Shown here one piece after another: positions 32,547 to 42,811 of a stretch of 64,000 nt of DNA (the first letter of the stretch is position 1; every line of letters begins with the position of its first letter). This stretch comes from Nostocales cyanobacterium LEGE 11386 (GTDB lineage: Bacteria; Cyanobacteriota; Cyanobacteriia; Cyanobacteriales; Nostocaceae). Where the stretch lies: NCBI GenBank assembly GCA_015207155.1, contig JADEXK010000007.1:59052-123051 (forward strand), read 5' to 3'. Under the pieces are notes generated by a model. It ran no database searches. It was not told the DNA's origin and saw only the letters and a program-made list of their open reading frames with translations. The translations under genes were made by a program, and so were the position numbers.

Positions 32547-34343
32547 ATGACAATTACTCGTAGTTTTACTCCCTTTATCTCAGATACACCTGACATAGTA
32601 TGCCTATCTAACTTACCTTGGAATTGTGTTCATCCCAGATTGCAACACATTTTAAGTCGCTGTGCTTCAGAAAGACGAGTATTTTTCATTGAAGAGGCAA
32701 TATTTAGTGATGAACAGTTGGGGCGATTAGCTGTCAGCCAAGACAAAAGTCGAGTAATAGTTGTTGTGCCATATCTGCCAAAAGGTTTGTGTGAGGCGGC
32801 TATCAATGCAGATTTACAAACATTAATTAATGATTTGTTTGTCGAGAATAATATCTATAAGTATATTTGCTGGTACTGTACATCAAAAGCGATCGCCTTT
32901 ACACGCCACTTGCAACCCCAAGCAATTGTGTATGATTGCATAGATGATTTACCCACCCTGAAAAGCGTACCACCTGCATTCCACGAATACGAAACAGAAC
33001 TTTTTAACCTTGCAGACTTGGTATTTATTGGGGAACACAGTACTCATGCCATTAAAGAATATCAGCATCCGAACATCTATGCGTTTCCTAGTAGTGTCGA
33101 TTGCGAACGCACTTGGTTATCAATGATGAAGCTGATAGACTTTGCAGTGACCGCCCGCCATGATGAAAACAAAATCAACTCCAATGGTGCAATGCTAATA
33201 TATGAAACACCAGAACCCGCTACTACAGATTTAATATTTGATTACTTAATTGTGGGTGCGGGATTTTCTGGCAGTGTAATTGCTGAACGTTTGGCCAGTC
33301 AGTCTGGGAAGCGAGTGCTAGTTGTGGACAAACGTCATCACATCGGTGGTAATGCTTACGATCATTATGATGATCATGGCATTCTCATCCACAAATACGG
33401 CCCTCACATCTTTCACACCAACTCCCGCGAAGTCTTTGAATACCTCTCCCGCTTTACTCAATGGCGGCCTTACGAACATCGTGTTCTTACCAGCGTTGAT
33501 GGGCAACTAGTTCCTATCCCCATTAATCTTGACACCATTAACAAACTTTATGGCATGAACCTCAATTCATTTGAGGTGGAAGAGTTCTTCAAGTCCATTG
33601 CCGAACCGAAAGAATACATCCGCACATCAGAAGATGTAGTAATTAGTAAAGTTGGCAAAGAACTCTATAAAAAATTTTTCCAAGGCTACACTCGCAAACA
33701 ATGGGGACTCGACCCCTCGGAACTAGATAAATCAGTCATCGCTAGAGTGCCTACTCGTACCAACCGCGACAACCGATATTTTACTGATACCTATCAAGCG
33801 ATGCCATTGCACGGCTTTACTCGGATGTTCGAGAAGATGTTAAACCACCCCAACATTAAGGTGATGCTTAATACCGATTACCGAGAAATCGAGCAGGTAA
33901 TACCTTGTCGTGAGATGGTTTATACCGGGCCGATTGATGAGTTTTTTGATTATCGCTATGGCAAACTACCTTATCGGTCAATCAATTTCCAGCATGAGAC
34001 GCACAACACCCCTGTGTTTCAACCAGCACCAGTCATCAACTATCCGAATGAACATTTATATACCCGTGTTACAGAGTTTAAATATTTGACTGGACAGGAA
34101 CACAGCAAAACTAGCATCGTTTATGAGTTTCCCCAAGCTGATGGAGATCCCTATTACCCCGTACCCCGTCCTGAGAATAACGAAATTTACCAGAAATATA
34201 AAGCGCTAGCAGATTCCATGCTAGGAGTGCATTTTGTGGGACGGCTAGCCACTTATAAGTATTACAATATGGATCAATGTGTGGCTCAGGCTCTTTCTGT
34301 TTACAAACAAATTGCTTCGCTGGGAGTGGGAAGTAGAGAATAG
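32547..34343 (+). CDS. glf: UDP-galactopyranose mutase fused to a half glycosyltransferase
   Basis: 598 residues in two parts. Residues about 232-598 are a complete UDP-galactopyranose mutase: FAD loop VGAGFSGSVIAERLA, KRHHIGGNAYDHYDDHG, HKYGPHIFHT, the flavin-proximal RKQWGLDP and VPTRTNRDNRYF, and the closing DQCVAQAL. It converts UDP-Galp to UDP-Galf. Residues about 15-190 resemble the N-terminal Rossmann domain of a GT-B glycosyltransferase (DIVCLSNLPWNCVHPRLQHI, VYDCIDDLPTL, FIGEHSTHAIK). The nucleotide-sugar-binding C-terminal half is missing, so this part is probably inactive as an enzyme or used for docking. It ends the galactofuranose locus, 116 bases after the GlfT2-like gene. Confidence 0.9.
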   Translation: MTITRSFTPFISDTPDIVCLSNLPWNCVHPRLQHILSRCASERRVFFIEEAIFSDEQLGRLAVSQDKSRVIVVVPYLPKGLCEAAINADLQTLINDLFVENNIYKYICWYCTSKAIAFTRHLQPQAIVYDCIDDLPTLKSVPPAFHEYETELFNLADLVFIGEHSTHAIKEYQHPNIYAFPSSVDCERTWLSMMKLIDFAVTARHDENKINSNGAMLIYETPEPATTDLIFDYLIVGAGFSGSVIAERLASQSGKRVLVVDKRHHIGGNAYDHYDDHGILIHKYGPHIFHTNSREVFEYLSRFTQWRPYEHRVLTSVDGQLVPIPINLDTINKLYGMNLNSFEVEEFFKSIAEPKEYIRTSEDVVISKVGKELYKKFFQGYTRKQWGLDPSELDKSVIARVPTRTNRDNRYFTDTYQAMPLHGFTRMFEKMLNHPNIKVMLNTDYREIEQVIPCREMVYTGPIDEFFDYRYGKLPYRSINFQHETHNTPVFQPAPVINYPNEHLYTRVTEFKYLTGQEHSKTSIVYEFPQADGDPYYPVPRPENNEIYQKYKALADSMLGVHFVGRLATYKYYNMDQCVAQALSVYKQIASLGVGSRE

Positions 34344-34445
34344 GTTATTCCTAACATAGACTCTACCTCCATTCGGCTCAATTTTTCAAACCTGTACACC
34401 ATATGGCAACATTTTTTGTTCCACAATGCTAGGGTAGAAGGCTTT

Positions 34446-36068
34446 TTAACTCAGCACTGATTTTGTTTGATACACCTTCACTAATCGATCAATACCTTTG
34501 AAACGATAATGCCCCATTTCTTGAAAGTCTGAGGATTGTGAAAGCATCATATAGGTGGCTTCACTGATGACGCATTCACTGGGGGGACAAACTGCTTCCA
34601 TGCGAGCTGCCAGATTAATCGTTGCGCCTAATGCCGTATAGTCTACCCGTTGGGAACTACCAACATCACCCACGACAGCCTTACCACTGTTAATAGCAAT
34701 ACGTAATTGTAGTGGTTCCTGCCAAAAACCATTGGCATTAATACGTTCTAGACGAGCCAGCATTCCTTTAGCCGCAGCAGTGGCGCGATCGGCATGGTCT
34801 GGTTGTGATTCCGGTGCGCCAAAAAATGCCATAATACAATCGCCAATATACTTATCTAAAGTACCGCCGTAGGTAAACACTTCTTCCAACATCTCTTCAA
34901 ATAAATTATTCAATAATTGAGCGATCGCAGTTGGTGTTAATCGTTCCGAAATTGCTGTAAAGCCAACCAAATCTGCAAACAAAATACTAATTTCACTTTC
35001 TGCGGGAGCTAAACGACCGTCTGGTAACCCACCTACAGCTATCAACTGCTGTACAACAGCTGGGGAATGATAACGCTCTAATCGATGACGAATCACTTCT
35101 TCGGTTTTTAATTTCTCTGCCAATAGCCAACGTTGCACACTAGAAGCCACAAGATTTGCTAAAGCTGAAAAAAAGCTCAGTTCTTCTTCGCCTTCATTTG
35201 CCCAATGGTAAGAAGAAAGATGAGCATCGGCATAAAGCACGCCGACTACTTTATTTTCATCCCACAAAGGTACAGCCATGGCGCTACGGATGCCTTTAAC
35301 CAAAATACTGTGTTCTCCAGAGAACCTTTCGTCCTTATGAGTATCAGCAGTTTGCACAGCAACTTTTTCCTCAAATACCTTCTGGCAGATACTTCGACTA
35401 ATCCAATTGCCATCACCTGCCAAATATTTTTGCTGAGAAATATCCCTAGTGCCAGCATTCACTAACTCTAGATTACCGCACCCATTCACATCAATTAACA
35501 ATGCCAAGCGGTCAATGCTATCAAGGTAACGAAAGACAACTTGTTGCACTTGGGAAAAAATTTCTTCGATGGATGCGGCTGCACAGAGATTTTTGGCTAT
35601 GTCTACCAAGTCTTTGAGGCGGGCAATGGTTTTGTCTTTATTGCTGGGTTCTCCATCCTTGCTATCAGCTTCTATCCATTGCTGTTGCAGTTGCTTGACG
35701 TTACGAAAAATCGTTCTAGGTTCAGCAGCTGCCGCAGCTACATGATGGTTGGGCACACACTGCATAGCATGATTAGCAAATAGCACTACCAAGTTGACAT
35801 TTCCCAGCCAAATCGTATCGCCGTGATGCAACTCTTGAGCATGGCTAATCAAATTTTGGTTTACTTGCGTCCCGTTTTTACTGCCTAAATCTTCAATCTT
35901 CCACACACCATCAGTTGTTTTTACTAGCCTGGCATGTTGACGAGAAATTCCCCCAAAAGGCAAATACAAGTTACATTCCGGCAAACGTCCAATTGTGAAT
36001 TCATCTTGATTCACTGACACTGTTGTTTCCGTATCTCCCTGTTGTAGGCGTAATGTGATTTCAGTCAT
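34446..36068 (-). CDS. cyaD: Class III adenylate cyclase with FHA and GAF domains
   Basis: 540 residues: FHA (about 5-95; FTIGRLPECNLYLPFGGISR with the phosphothreonine-binding Arg/Ser), GAF (about 150-320; LALLIDVNGCGNLELVNAGT) and a C-terminal cyclase homology domain (about 355-535). All catalytic positions are present: metal Asp in FADLVGF and YIGDCIMAFF, substrate Lys in GTLDKYIGD, Thr of VDYTALGATINLAAR in place of the second adenine-selecting residue, and transition-state Asn/Arg in the same motif. That set predicts ATP as substrate. The domain order matches what I recall for Anabaena CyaD, so the symbol is tentative. It converges on the galactofuranose locus and stands alone. Confidence 0.87.
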   Translation of the reverse strand: MTEITLRLQQGDTETTVSVNQDEFTIGRLPECNLYLPFGGISRQHARLVKTTDGVWKIEDLGSKNGTQVNQNLISHAQELHHGDTIWLGNVNLVVLFANHAMQCVPNHHVAAAAAEPRTIFRNVKQLQQQWIEADSKDGEPSNKDKTIARLKDLVDIAKNLCAAASIEEIFSQVQQVVFRYLDSIDRLALLIDVNGCGNLELVNAGTRDISQQKYLAGDGNWISRSICQKVFEEKVAVQTADTHKDERFSGEHSILVKGIRSAMAVPLWDENKVVGVLYADAHLSSYHWANEGEEELSFFSALANLVASSVQRWLLAEKLKTEEVIRHRLERYHSPAVVQQLIAVGGLPDGRLAPAESEISILFADLVGFTAISERLTPTAIAQLLNNLFEEMLEEVFTYGGTLDKYIGDCIMAFFGAPESQPDHADRATAAAKGMLARLERINANGFWQEPLQLRIAINSGKAVVGDVGSSQRVDYTALGATINLAARMEAVCPPSECVISEATYMMLSQSSDFQEMGHYRFKGIDRLVKVYQTKSVLS

Positions 36069-36395
36069 GAGTGTGATTTGTTTATCCTAGAAGCTGGGAA
36101 CGCAAAGTTTTGAGTCCTGAGTGCTGAGTATCAACCCAGCTTTGAGCAATCAATACTTTCCTCATCTATGTGACTAAGGCTATTCTTTTACCTTCTCTTT
36201 ATGACACTGTTAATGGCATTACGACAACTGTATGTATAACAGGGAACAGAGTACAGGGGATAGGGGACAGGTGAGAAAATCTCTGTGTGTCCGGATTTGA
36301 TAATTAGTTTATGTCCTCAGCTTTGTAACTACGGCTATAGCAGCTATCACAATTACAGATCTTGTTTTCTCTCCCTCTATCCCCTCTACCCAACC
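36069..36395. other. Intergenic region upstream of the adenylate cyclase gene
   Basis: About 330 bases between two minus-strand genes. It holds a short heptamer repeat (GTCCTGAGTGCTGAGT, 36113-36128), and a low-complexity GGGGATAGGGGACAGG run near 36255. No coding frame or RNA gene is recognised. The cyclase promoter should be on the low-coordinate side. Confidence 0.4.
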
Positions 36396-39300
36396 CTATG
36401 AAGTGCGTCCTACAAGGCTGGCAACAACTGTAGCTAACTCAGTTGGCTCAATCGGTTTAGGCAAATGTAGCTGATAACCTTCTTGTATAGCTCGTGTCCG
36501 ATCCTCAGCTCTTGCATAGGCTGTTAGTGCGGCTGCGGGAATTTTACCGCCTTGTTCTGGTGGTTGCGATCGCACTTTGCGGATTAATGAGTAACCATCT
36601 TCTTCCGGCATCCCGATGTCACTGACTAACACATCTGGTTGCCACTGTAAAATTATCTGCAAGGCTTCTGGAACTGATCCCACTGCCTGAACTTCGGCTT
36701 GGCACTGCTGGAGTACGGTGGTAACAAAGTCACGAGTATCAATTTCATCGTCTACAACTAGCACCCGCACGCCAACAAGGCAGGGAGTTAGGGAAAGACG
36801 CGCATCATCTTCTGGCTTGCTGACTGAGTCGGAAATGGCTTGTTTACTTTGTAATAAAAGTGGCAGTTTGACTGTAAAAGTTGCGCCTTGCTCTTGACCT
36901 TGACTGTCTACATGGATAGTACCGCCATGTAATTCTACTAAATGACGCACAATTGCTAAACCTAATCCTAATCCGCCATAAGACCTAGTACTGGAACTAT
37001 CAGCTTGACGAAAGCGGTCAAAGACATAAGGCAGAAACTCAGGACTAATACCAATACCTGTGTCGCTGACTTGGATTTGAGCATAGCTAGTTAGTTGATT
37101 TCTCTTCCCTGGTAACCCTTGTTCGTTACCGATGCTTTGGGAAAGTTGAATTTCTACCCTCCCGCCTCTGGGTGTGAATTTGATGGCATTGGATAGTAAA
37201 TTCCAGACTATCTGCTGTACACGCTCGACATCGCCGGAAACTAAGAATTGAGAATGATCTCGCTGCGGTGCGAGTGGGGGAATCAGGGAAAAGCTTAAAT
37301 TAATTTCTTTGGCTTGGGCGGCTAATTTGACGGTCTCGATGGCTGAATCAATCAGGGGAACTAAATCGCAAGTACGGACATTGAGATGTAATTTACCGCG
37401 AATCATCCGTGAAATATCCAGCAGATCTTCGATCAGCTGAGTTTGTGCCCTGGCATTACGCTCAATTGTCTCCATCGCTTTAGCCGTTTGAGTTTCGCTG
37501 AGTTTGCGGGCACGTAGCAGTTGGGCCCAGCCGAGGATAGCATTCAGGGGCGATCGCAATTCATGGGATAAGATGGCGAGAAATTCATCTTTCATGCGGT
37601 TTGCTTCTCGCAGTTGCTCAGTTTGCTGCTGTAAAGAAGCAATTAAACTAGCCCGTTCCATAGCGATCGCTATTTGGTCACATACGGCTTGCATCATGCC
37701 TTTTTGATTGTCACTGAAGCGAGAGCGACTGCGGCTACCAAAGGAAAGAGTACCTAACAGCTGTTCCTGGGCGATCAATGGATAACTATAATAAGCTGTA
37801 ATTCCTAGATTCCGAATGAATTCTGTTTTAGGGTCAGTTGATTGCTGGACATTTTCTAAAGATATGGGATGGCGCGCCTGGGCTACACTACCGCACACTG
37901 ATTGACCAAACTCTAGCCACTCAAATCTCTGGGCCATATCTTCTGAAAAGCCTGTGAAGGATGCTAGCCGCATGATCTGCGAGTTGTCTTCCACTAAATA
38001 GTTCAAGTAAACATCTAAACCAATTTGGTCAGCAAGTTTACGGAAGCAACTGTCAATTAATGTTACTGGCTGCTGGCTAGATAGTAAATCGTTGGCGGTA
38101 TTAAAGAGTAGCTGAAGTCTTCTGTTACCCAATGACAGCGCTTTTTCTATTTCCTTAAGTTTACTGATATCTTGGAACGCCAATACACAGGTAGCTGGAT
38201 GACCATGCATCGCTGGTAGAGTATCGGCAAATATCAGTAGAGAACGCACACACTCACTCGTGTGCCAGTCTATCTCCAATCCATCCAAACGTTCTCCACG
38301 AGCAACCCGCACTCCAGGCATTTGCTCGTTAGGGATGCGAACGCCTGCCGCATCTGTGCAGTAGTATGCTGTATGATACTCTGATGCTGGTATACCTTTG
38401 GGAAATTCCCCCCCAGCTAATTCATCCGCAGCTCGATTAGCAAATGTCACCCGCGCCGTTTCTGGTTCAATGAACAGTAGTGGCAGAGGCATCATGTTGA
38501 GCAAATCTTCCAACCATTTTTGCTGATTGTGGATTGCTTCCTCGATCTGCTTACGCTCGGTAATATCTAAAAATGCCCCGACGCTGCCTCTGCTATTACC
38601 TTCTTCATCAAATAATGGGGCGACAAACTCCAATAACTTTACAAGTTTGCCATTTTCATGAATGACATCAACCTCAAAATCTAAAACTTCGACACCATGA
38701 GCGGCAGAGTACTGCATGGGGAGTTCTTCTGGCAAAAGTTCCCTACCCTCGCGATAGACTTTAAAGTTTGTGGGTCTTTCGTGACTAGGAGCGCTAAGGG
38801 AAGCATTATCATTTGGTGAGATCCCCAATTGCTGGGCAAAACTGGGGTTGACTCTGATTTTTTGACACTCCGGATCTTCGGCAATGCCAATGCCAATAGG
38901 AATCACCTGAAACAAAGTTTGTAATTCGACGATGCGGCGCTGGAGATTTTTGTTAAGTTGTAATATCTGTTCTCTGGCTTGCTTGCGTTCGCTTAAGTCG
39001 AGAATAAACGCTACTGATTCTTCTCGGTTTTCACCTAGCAACACATAACCAACTAAAACCGGAATCCGCCTGCCATCTTTGTGAATGTATTCCTTCTCGT
39101 AAGGTGTACAAGCACCATTGGTAGTTGCTTTAGCTTCGGCAATTCCTTGATCATCCAAGTATAAATACTCTGGCGGTGTGATCTCACTCCAACTTAATCT
39201 ACCTGCTAGTAGATCCTGGCGTGTGTAACCAATCATCCGCAGAAATGCATCGTTAGCTTGATGGATACCGCCGTACACGTCGCCAAACTTAATGCCAATG

Positions 39301-40304
39301 ACGTTGGCATCTACGAAACTTCTCAGTTTTTCTTCATAAGCTCTCAGTTTGTTTTGAGCATCATCATGTTGACGACAGAGGCGTTCAATTACTGCCGAAC
39401 TGTGCCAAATAAAAATGGCAAAAATTACAATTAAAATGATGGCAAATAGTGATATGGCAAAAGCTGAACCGTATTGTCCTGCTATTTGACCTTGCAGGAT
39501 TAACCATCCCAGAATTAAAGGTATGGCGATCGCGGCCAGCAATAAACGACGGGCAATTAAGCCGCCGTAGGTATCACTAATGACTACTTGCATAAATCCT
39601 TGGTCTGGACGCGCCCACAGAATGCCTACACAAACCACGGTAAACGTCAGCCCTGTAGGTAATGCCATCAATGTGGTATAGGAGGCCACACGGGAAAAAA
39701 GTTGTACTTTGTAGGCATAGCCGATGAGTACCTGTAAGGAAATCAAAGCGGCTATCAAGGCGAGAATCTGGGCATACCAATAACTCCGGCGAGTTTTCGG
39801 ATACGCCAACAGTTCTAAGGTTCTGCCCACTAACATAAAGTTCAATGCAGTGTTAAATCCCATTCGCCCTGGATGGGATGTAAATAAAGCATTTGCTGAA
39901 TCCTGAAACAGGAACTCATCAATCTGCAAATTCCAGTTGAAGAGATACTGACTGAATGTGAGCAAACCAATCAAGGTAACAGCTACTGCACAAATTCTCG
40001 AGAGGCGTAAGTAAGCAAAGCGATGCCGAGGAGTAGGTCTTTGGTCTGTCTTAGTTTTGCTTTGTCCTATTTGTGACAACCACAGCGATATCCCAGCCAG
40101 TACAAAACACAGGGCTTCATTGGGCTTGATTGTTACCGGACTGGCATAGCCAAACTGCTTGAGAAATTTGCTGTCGAAATACCAGCCAAACAATACCAAA
40201 ACACCGATCAAGATCGCGATCGCACTGGCAACTTGCGCCACTCGTAATCTCTGTAAGTTTTGCAGTCGCAAGCGGTTGACGTTTAACATTGAGGTTTTTG
40301 CCAC
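36396..40304 (-). CDS. Large hybrid sensor kinase (membrane domain, PAS x3, GAF, HisKA, HATPase, REC)
   Basis: 1302 residues. The N-terminal 310 contain about eight membrane helices of a MASE-like input domain. Then come three PAS units (about 325-450, 460-585, 590-715; IGYTRQDLLAGRLSWSEITP and LLEFVAPLFDEEGNSRGSVG mark two), a GAF domain (about 725-875; YYSYPLIAQEQLLGTLSFGS), HisKA with ILSHELRSPLNAILGWAQLL, HATPase_c with DTGIGIS and GGLGLGLAIV, and a receiver (about 1175-1300) with VLVVDDEIDTRDF and the phospho-acceptor in SDIGMPEEDGY. The kinase-receiver half closely resembles the ethylene-receptor-like protein at 24193, so they probably share an ancestor. The signal is unknown. It stands alone on the minus strand. 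Confidence 0.9.
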   Translation of the reverse strand: MAKTSMLNVNRLRLQNLQRLRVAQVASAIAILIGVLVLFGWYFDSKFLKQFGYASPVTIKPNEALCFVLAGISLWLSQIGQSKTKTDQRPTPRHRFAYLRLSRICAVAVTLIGLLTFSQYLFNWNLQIDEFLFQDSANALFTSHPGRMGFNTALNFMLVGRTLELLAYPKTRRSYWYAQILALIAALISLQVLIGYAYKVQLFSRVASYTTLMALPTGLTFTVVCVGILWARPDQGFMQVVISDTYGGLIARRLLLAAIAIPLILGWLILQGQIAGQYGSAFAISLFAIILIVIFAIFIWHSSAVIERLCRQHDDAQNKLRAYEEKLRSFVDANVIGIKFGDVYGGIHQANDAFLRMIGYTRQDLLAGRLSWSEITPPEYLYLDDQGIAEAKATTNGACTPYEKEYIHKDGRRIPVLVGYVLLGENREESVAFILDLSERKQAREQILQLNKNLQRRIVELQTLFQVIPIGIGIAEDPECQKIRVNPSFAQQLGISPNDNASLSAPSHERPTNFKVYREGRELLPEELPMQYSAAHGVEVLDFEVDVIHENGKLVKLLEFVAPLFDEEGNSRGSVGAFLDITERKQIEEAIHNQQKWLEDLLNMMPLPLLFIEPETARVTFANRAADELAGGEFPKGIPASEYHTAYYCTDAAGVRIPNEQMPGVRVARGERLDGLEIDWHTSECVRSLLIFADTLPAMHGHPATCVLAFQDISKLKEIEKALSLGNRRLQLLFNTANDLLSSQQPVTLIDSCFRKLADQIGLDVYLNYLVEDNSQIMRLASFTGFSEDMAQRFEWLEFGQSVCGSVAQARHPISLENVQQSTDPKTEFIRNLGITAYYSYPLIAQEQLLGTLSFGSRSRSRFSDNQKGMMQAVCDQIAIAMERASLIASLQQQTEQLREANRMKDEFLAILSHELRSPLNAILGWAQLLRARKLSETQTAKAMETIERNARAQTQLIEDLLDISRMIRGKLHLNVRTCDLVPLIDSAIETVKLAAQAKEINLSFSLIPPLAPQRDHSQFLVSGDVERVQQIVWNLLSNAIKFTPRGGRVEIQLSQSIGNEQGLPGKRNQLTSYAQIQVSDTGIGISPEFLPYVFDRFRQADSSSTRSYGGLGLGLAIVRHLVELHGGTIHVDSQGQEQGATFTVKLPLLLQSKQAISDSVSKPEDDARLSLTPCLVGVRVLVVDDEIDTRDFVTTVLQQCQAEVQAVGSVPEALQIILQWQPDVLVSDIGMPEEDGYSLIRKVRSQPPEQGGKIPAAALTAYARAEDRTRAIQEGYQLHLPKPIEPTELATVVASLVGRTS

Positions 40305-40465
40305 CTAACTGTTTAGCGTAGTCATGTTAAGTATTTCTTCCGGGCTAAAATTTAGATTATTTGTATTTTAGGCTACTCGCCATTAGCTAGTTTTTTCTCT
40401 ATCTATCTATATACATATTTTCTCACCGCAGAGTTTAGATTAAGAAATAATCCCGAGAAAACAAT

Positions 40466-42811
40466 CTATCTTGATGCATAATTTCTTAATTTCAGCCGGC
40501 GTCCCTGGCCATCATCTGGGAAACGCTGCTCCCCAAAGCCGACAAGTTCCACAATCATTTCCCGCGATGTCGGTGTCCATGCTCCGGCTGATGGGCTAAT
40601 TTCCACGATGGTTTGGTTATTTTCTGTAAAAACATTGATATTTCTGAGGGAATAATTTTGCTTGTGATAATCAAATGTTTGCCCATCATCTGCAAAAAAA
40701 GTATATTTACCATTACCAGGCCAAACTCGTAACCGGATGTGGTCGAGTGGTTGTTCATCAATATATTGTGTAACAGGTTGCATGGGGATAATCGCACCGC
40801 TACGGACGTAAAGAGGCATTCTTTCTAATGGTGCATGGGTGAGAATGTGGCTTGGGCCTGCATACTGCTCACCAGTCCACCAGTCATACCAAATACCTGC
40901 GGGCAAGTAAACAGATCGATGCTCAACTCCAGGGCGGTAAATTGGTGCTGCCATCAGCGATGCTCCTAGTAATACCTGATCATAAAGGGTGTAGGTTTGC
41001 GGGTCTTGGGGAAAATGATATAGTAATGGTCTTAAAATCGGTGCGCCTGTTGTGGCTGCTTCCCAAAACAGATTGTAAATGTATGGTAATAATTGGTAAC
41101 GCAGATTAATATATTCTCGGCAGATATTCTCCACGCGATCGCCAAACACCCAAGGTTCATGACGAGCAGTAGACAAAGCTGAATGACCGCGCATTAAAGG
41201 ATACAGCATTCCGATCTGCATCCAACGAGCAAATAATTCTGGTGTGGCGTTACCAGCAAATCCACCAATATCACAACCTACAAATGCTATACCAGAAAGC
41301 CCCATATTGCAAAGCATGGGCAAAGACATTTCCAAATGTTCCCACAATGAATGGTTATCCCCCATCCACACAGCAGACCAACGCTGCACACCAGCATAAC
41401 CCGCTCGCGTCAACACAAACGATCGCTTTGTCGGACGATGCCTTGTTAATCCTGCGTAAGCTGATTTAGCCATCATCAAACCATACAAATTATGCACCTC
41501 TCCATGAGTCGCATTTTCTCCTTGCGGTGCATCCAAGGGAAACCAAATTTTTTTACCACCATCCCCAAAAGGACGATCATCTATAGCAGGTTCATTCATA
41601 TCATTCCAAATTCCTGCCACACCAATATCAGTCAAGCTTTTGTGTAAATCACCCCACCAGGTACGTACATCAGAACGCAAAAAGTCAGGAAACACAGCTT
41701 TATCAGGCCAGACATAGCCATGAAACAAACCACCATCAGCTTTACGTACAAAATAATCGTGGTCTATTCCTTGGTCAAAAACGTGATAATTTGCTTCTGG
41801 TTCATACTTGACACCCGGATCGATAATCGTCACTGTTTTAAAACCATCTAATGCCAAATCACTAATCAATTTTTCCGGGTTAGAGAAGCGCTTAGGACTC
41901 CAGGTAAACACACGATAACCGTGCATATAATCAATATCGAGGTGAATCACATCACAGGGAATACGGCGTTGACGAAATTCTCGCGCCAGTTCCCGCACCA
42001 CAGTTTCTGAATCGTAACTCCAACGACATTGGTGATAACCCAGCGCCCATTTTGGTGGTAGTGGCATCCTACCAGTTAACTGAGTGTATGTACGCAAAAT
42101 TTGAGCAGGTTCAGGGCCGTAAATAATGTAATAATCTAATTCACGTCCACGAGTTTCCATCTTCCAGACACCAGGTTGTTCCACACCGATATCGAATTGA
42201 CTCCAAAAGGTGGAATTCAAAAAGATACCGTAACCCACATCAGGACGCAAAGCCATAAAAAACGGAATGGCTTGGTACATTTCATCAGTCAAAGCATCGT
42301 AATCTAAAGCATCAACTGTCCAATTAGTTTTGACTTCGTTGAGTTTATCAAGAAAGCCTGTGCGTTCACCAAAGCCATAGAAATGTTCATCGGTAGCAAT
42401 TTTTTTCCATCCAGCAACTGCACCCATCCGCCAACTCATACCCATGTCTGCATCTTCAGCAAATGGACGATTAGCTTTGTCGAAGCAAGTAATTTGACAT
42501 TTTTGCAGTTGGACACGAACACGAATCTGTGCTGTTTCTATTTCTACCGTTGCTTCAGTTTCCCGCACTTCAAAAGGTACTGTTGTCCATTCTGCATCAT
42601 CTAACGTTACAGCCCAAGCACGACGAGGCATAAATTCTCCCGTTGGTGCTAACCGCACACGAATTAAATTAGCAGCAAGTATGCTGATAGTAAGAAGTGA
42701 ATCACCACATGCGAAATTGATCGTGCTTGCACTCTTATTGACAGCTTGCACCATCCCAATGCTTGTCCAAGGTTGGTTAGTTACTGGTAGTTGACCGAAA
42801 TATTGTGGCAT
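40466..42811 (-). CDS. GH31 alpha-glucosidase
   Basis: 781 residues from ATG 42811. GH31 enzymes hydrolyse alpha-linked glucose from non-reducing ends. The nucleophile Asp is in GIWNDMNEPAI, the substrate loop in IPCDVIHLDIDYMHGYRVFT, and the acid/base region near FVGCDIGGFAGNATPELFARW. The N-terminal beta-sandwich with VLTTISILAANLIRVRLAPT-like strands and the C-terminal beta domains (MPLYVRSGAIIPMQ) are complete. An in-frame ATG at 42907 exists, but the extra 32 codons run through a perfect 33-base palindrome and lack family character, so I prefer 42811. No signal peptide is seen, so a role in cytoplasmic maltodextrin or glycogen turnover is likely. Confidence 0.92.
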   Translation of the reverse strand: MPQYFGQLPVTNQPWTSIGMVQAVNKSASTINFACGDSLLTISILAANLIRVRLAPTGEFMPRRAWAVTLDDAEWTTVPFEVRETEATVEIETAQIRVRVQLQKCQITCFDKANRPFAEDADMGMSWRMGAVAGWKKIATDEHFYGFGERTGFLDKLNEVKTNWTVDALDYDALTDEMYQAIPFFMALRPDVGYGIFLNSTFWSQFDIGVEQPGVWKMETRGRELDYYIIYGPEPAQILRTYTQLTGRMPLPPKWALGYHQCRWSYDSETVVRELAREFRQRRIPCDVIHLDIDYMHGYRVFTWSPKRFSNPEKLISDLALDGFKTVTIIDPGVKYEPEANYHVFDQGIDHDYFVRKADGGLFHGYVWPDKAVFPDFLRSDVRTWWGDLHKSLTDIGVAGIWNDMNEPAIDDRPFGDGGKKIWFPLDAPQGENATHGEVHNLYGLMMAKSAYAGLTRHRPTKRSFVLTRAGYAGVQRWSAVWMGDNHSLWEHLEMSLPMLCNMGLSGIAFVGCDIGGFAGNATPELFARWMQIGMLYPLMRGHSALSTARHEPWVFGDRVENICREYINLRYQLLPYIYNLFWEAATTGAPILRPLLYHFPQDPQTYTLYDQVLLGASLMAAPIYRPGVEHRSVYLPAGIWYDWWTGEQYAGPSHILTHAPLERMPLYVRSGAIIPMQPVTQYIDEQPLDHIRLRVWPGNGKYTFFADDGQTFDYHKQNYSLRNINVFTENNQTIVEISPSAGAWTPTSREMIVELVGFGEQRFPDDGQGRRLKLRNYASR

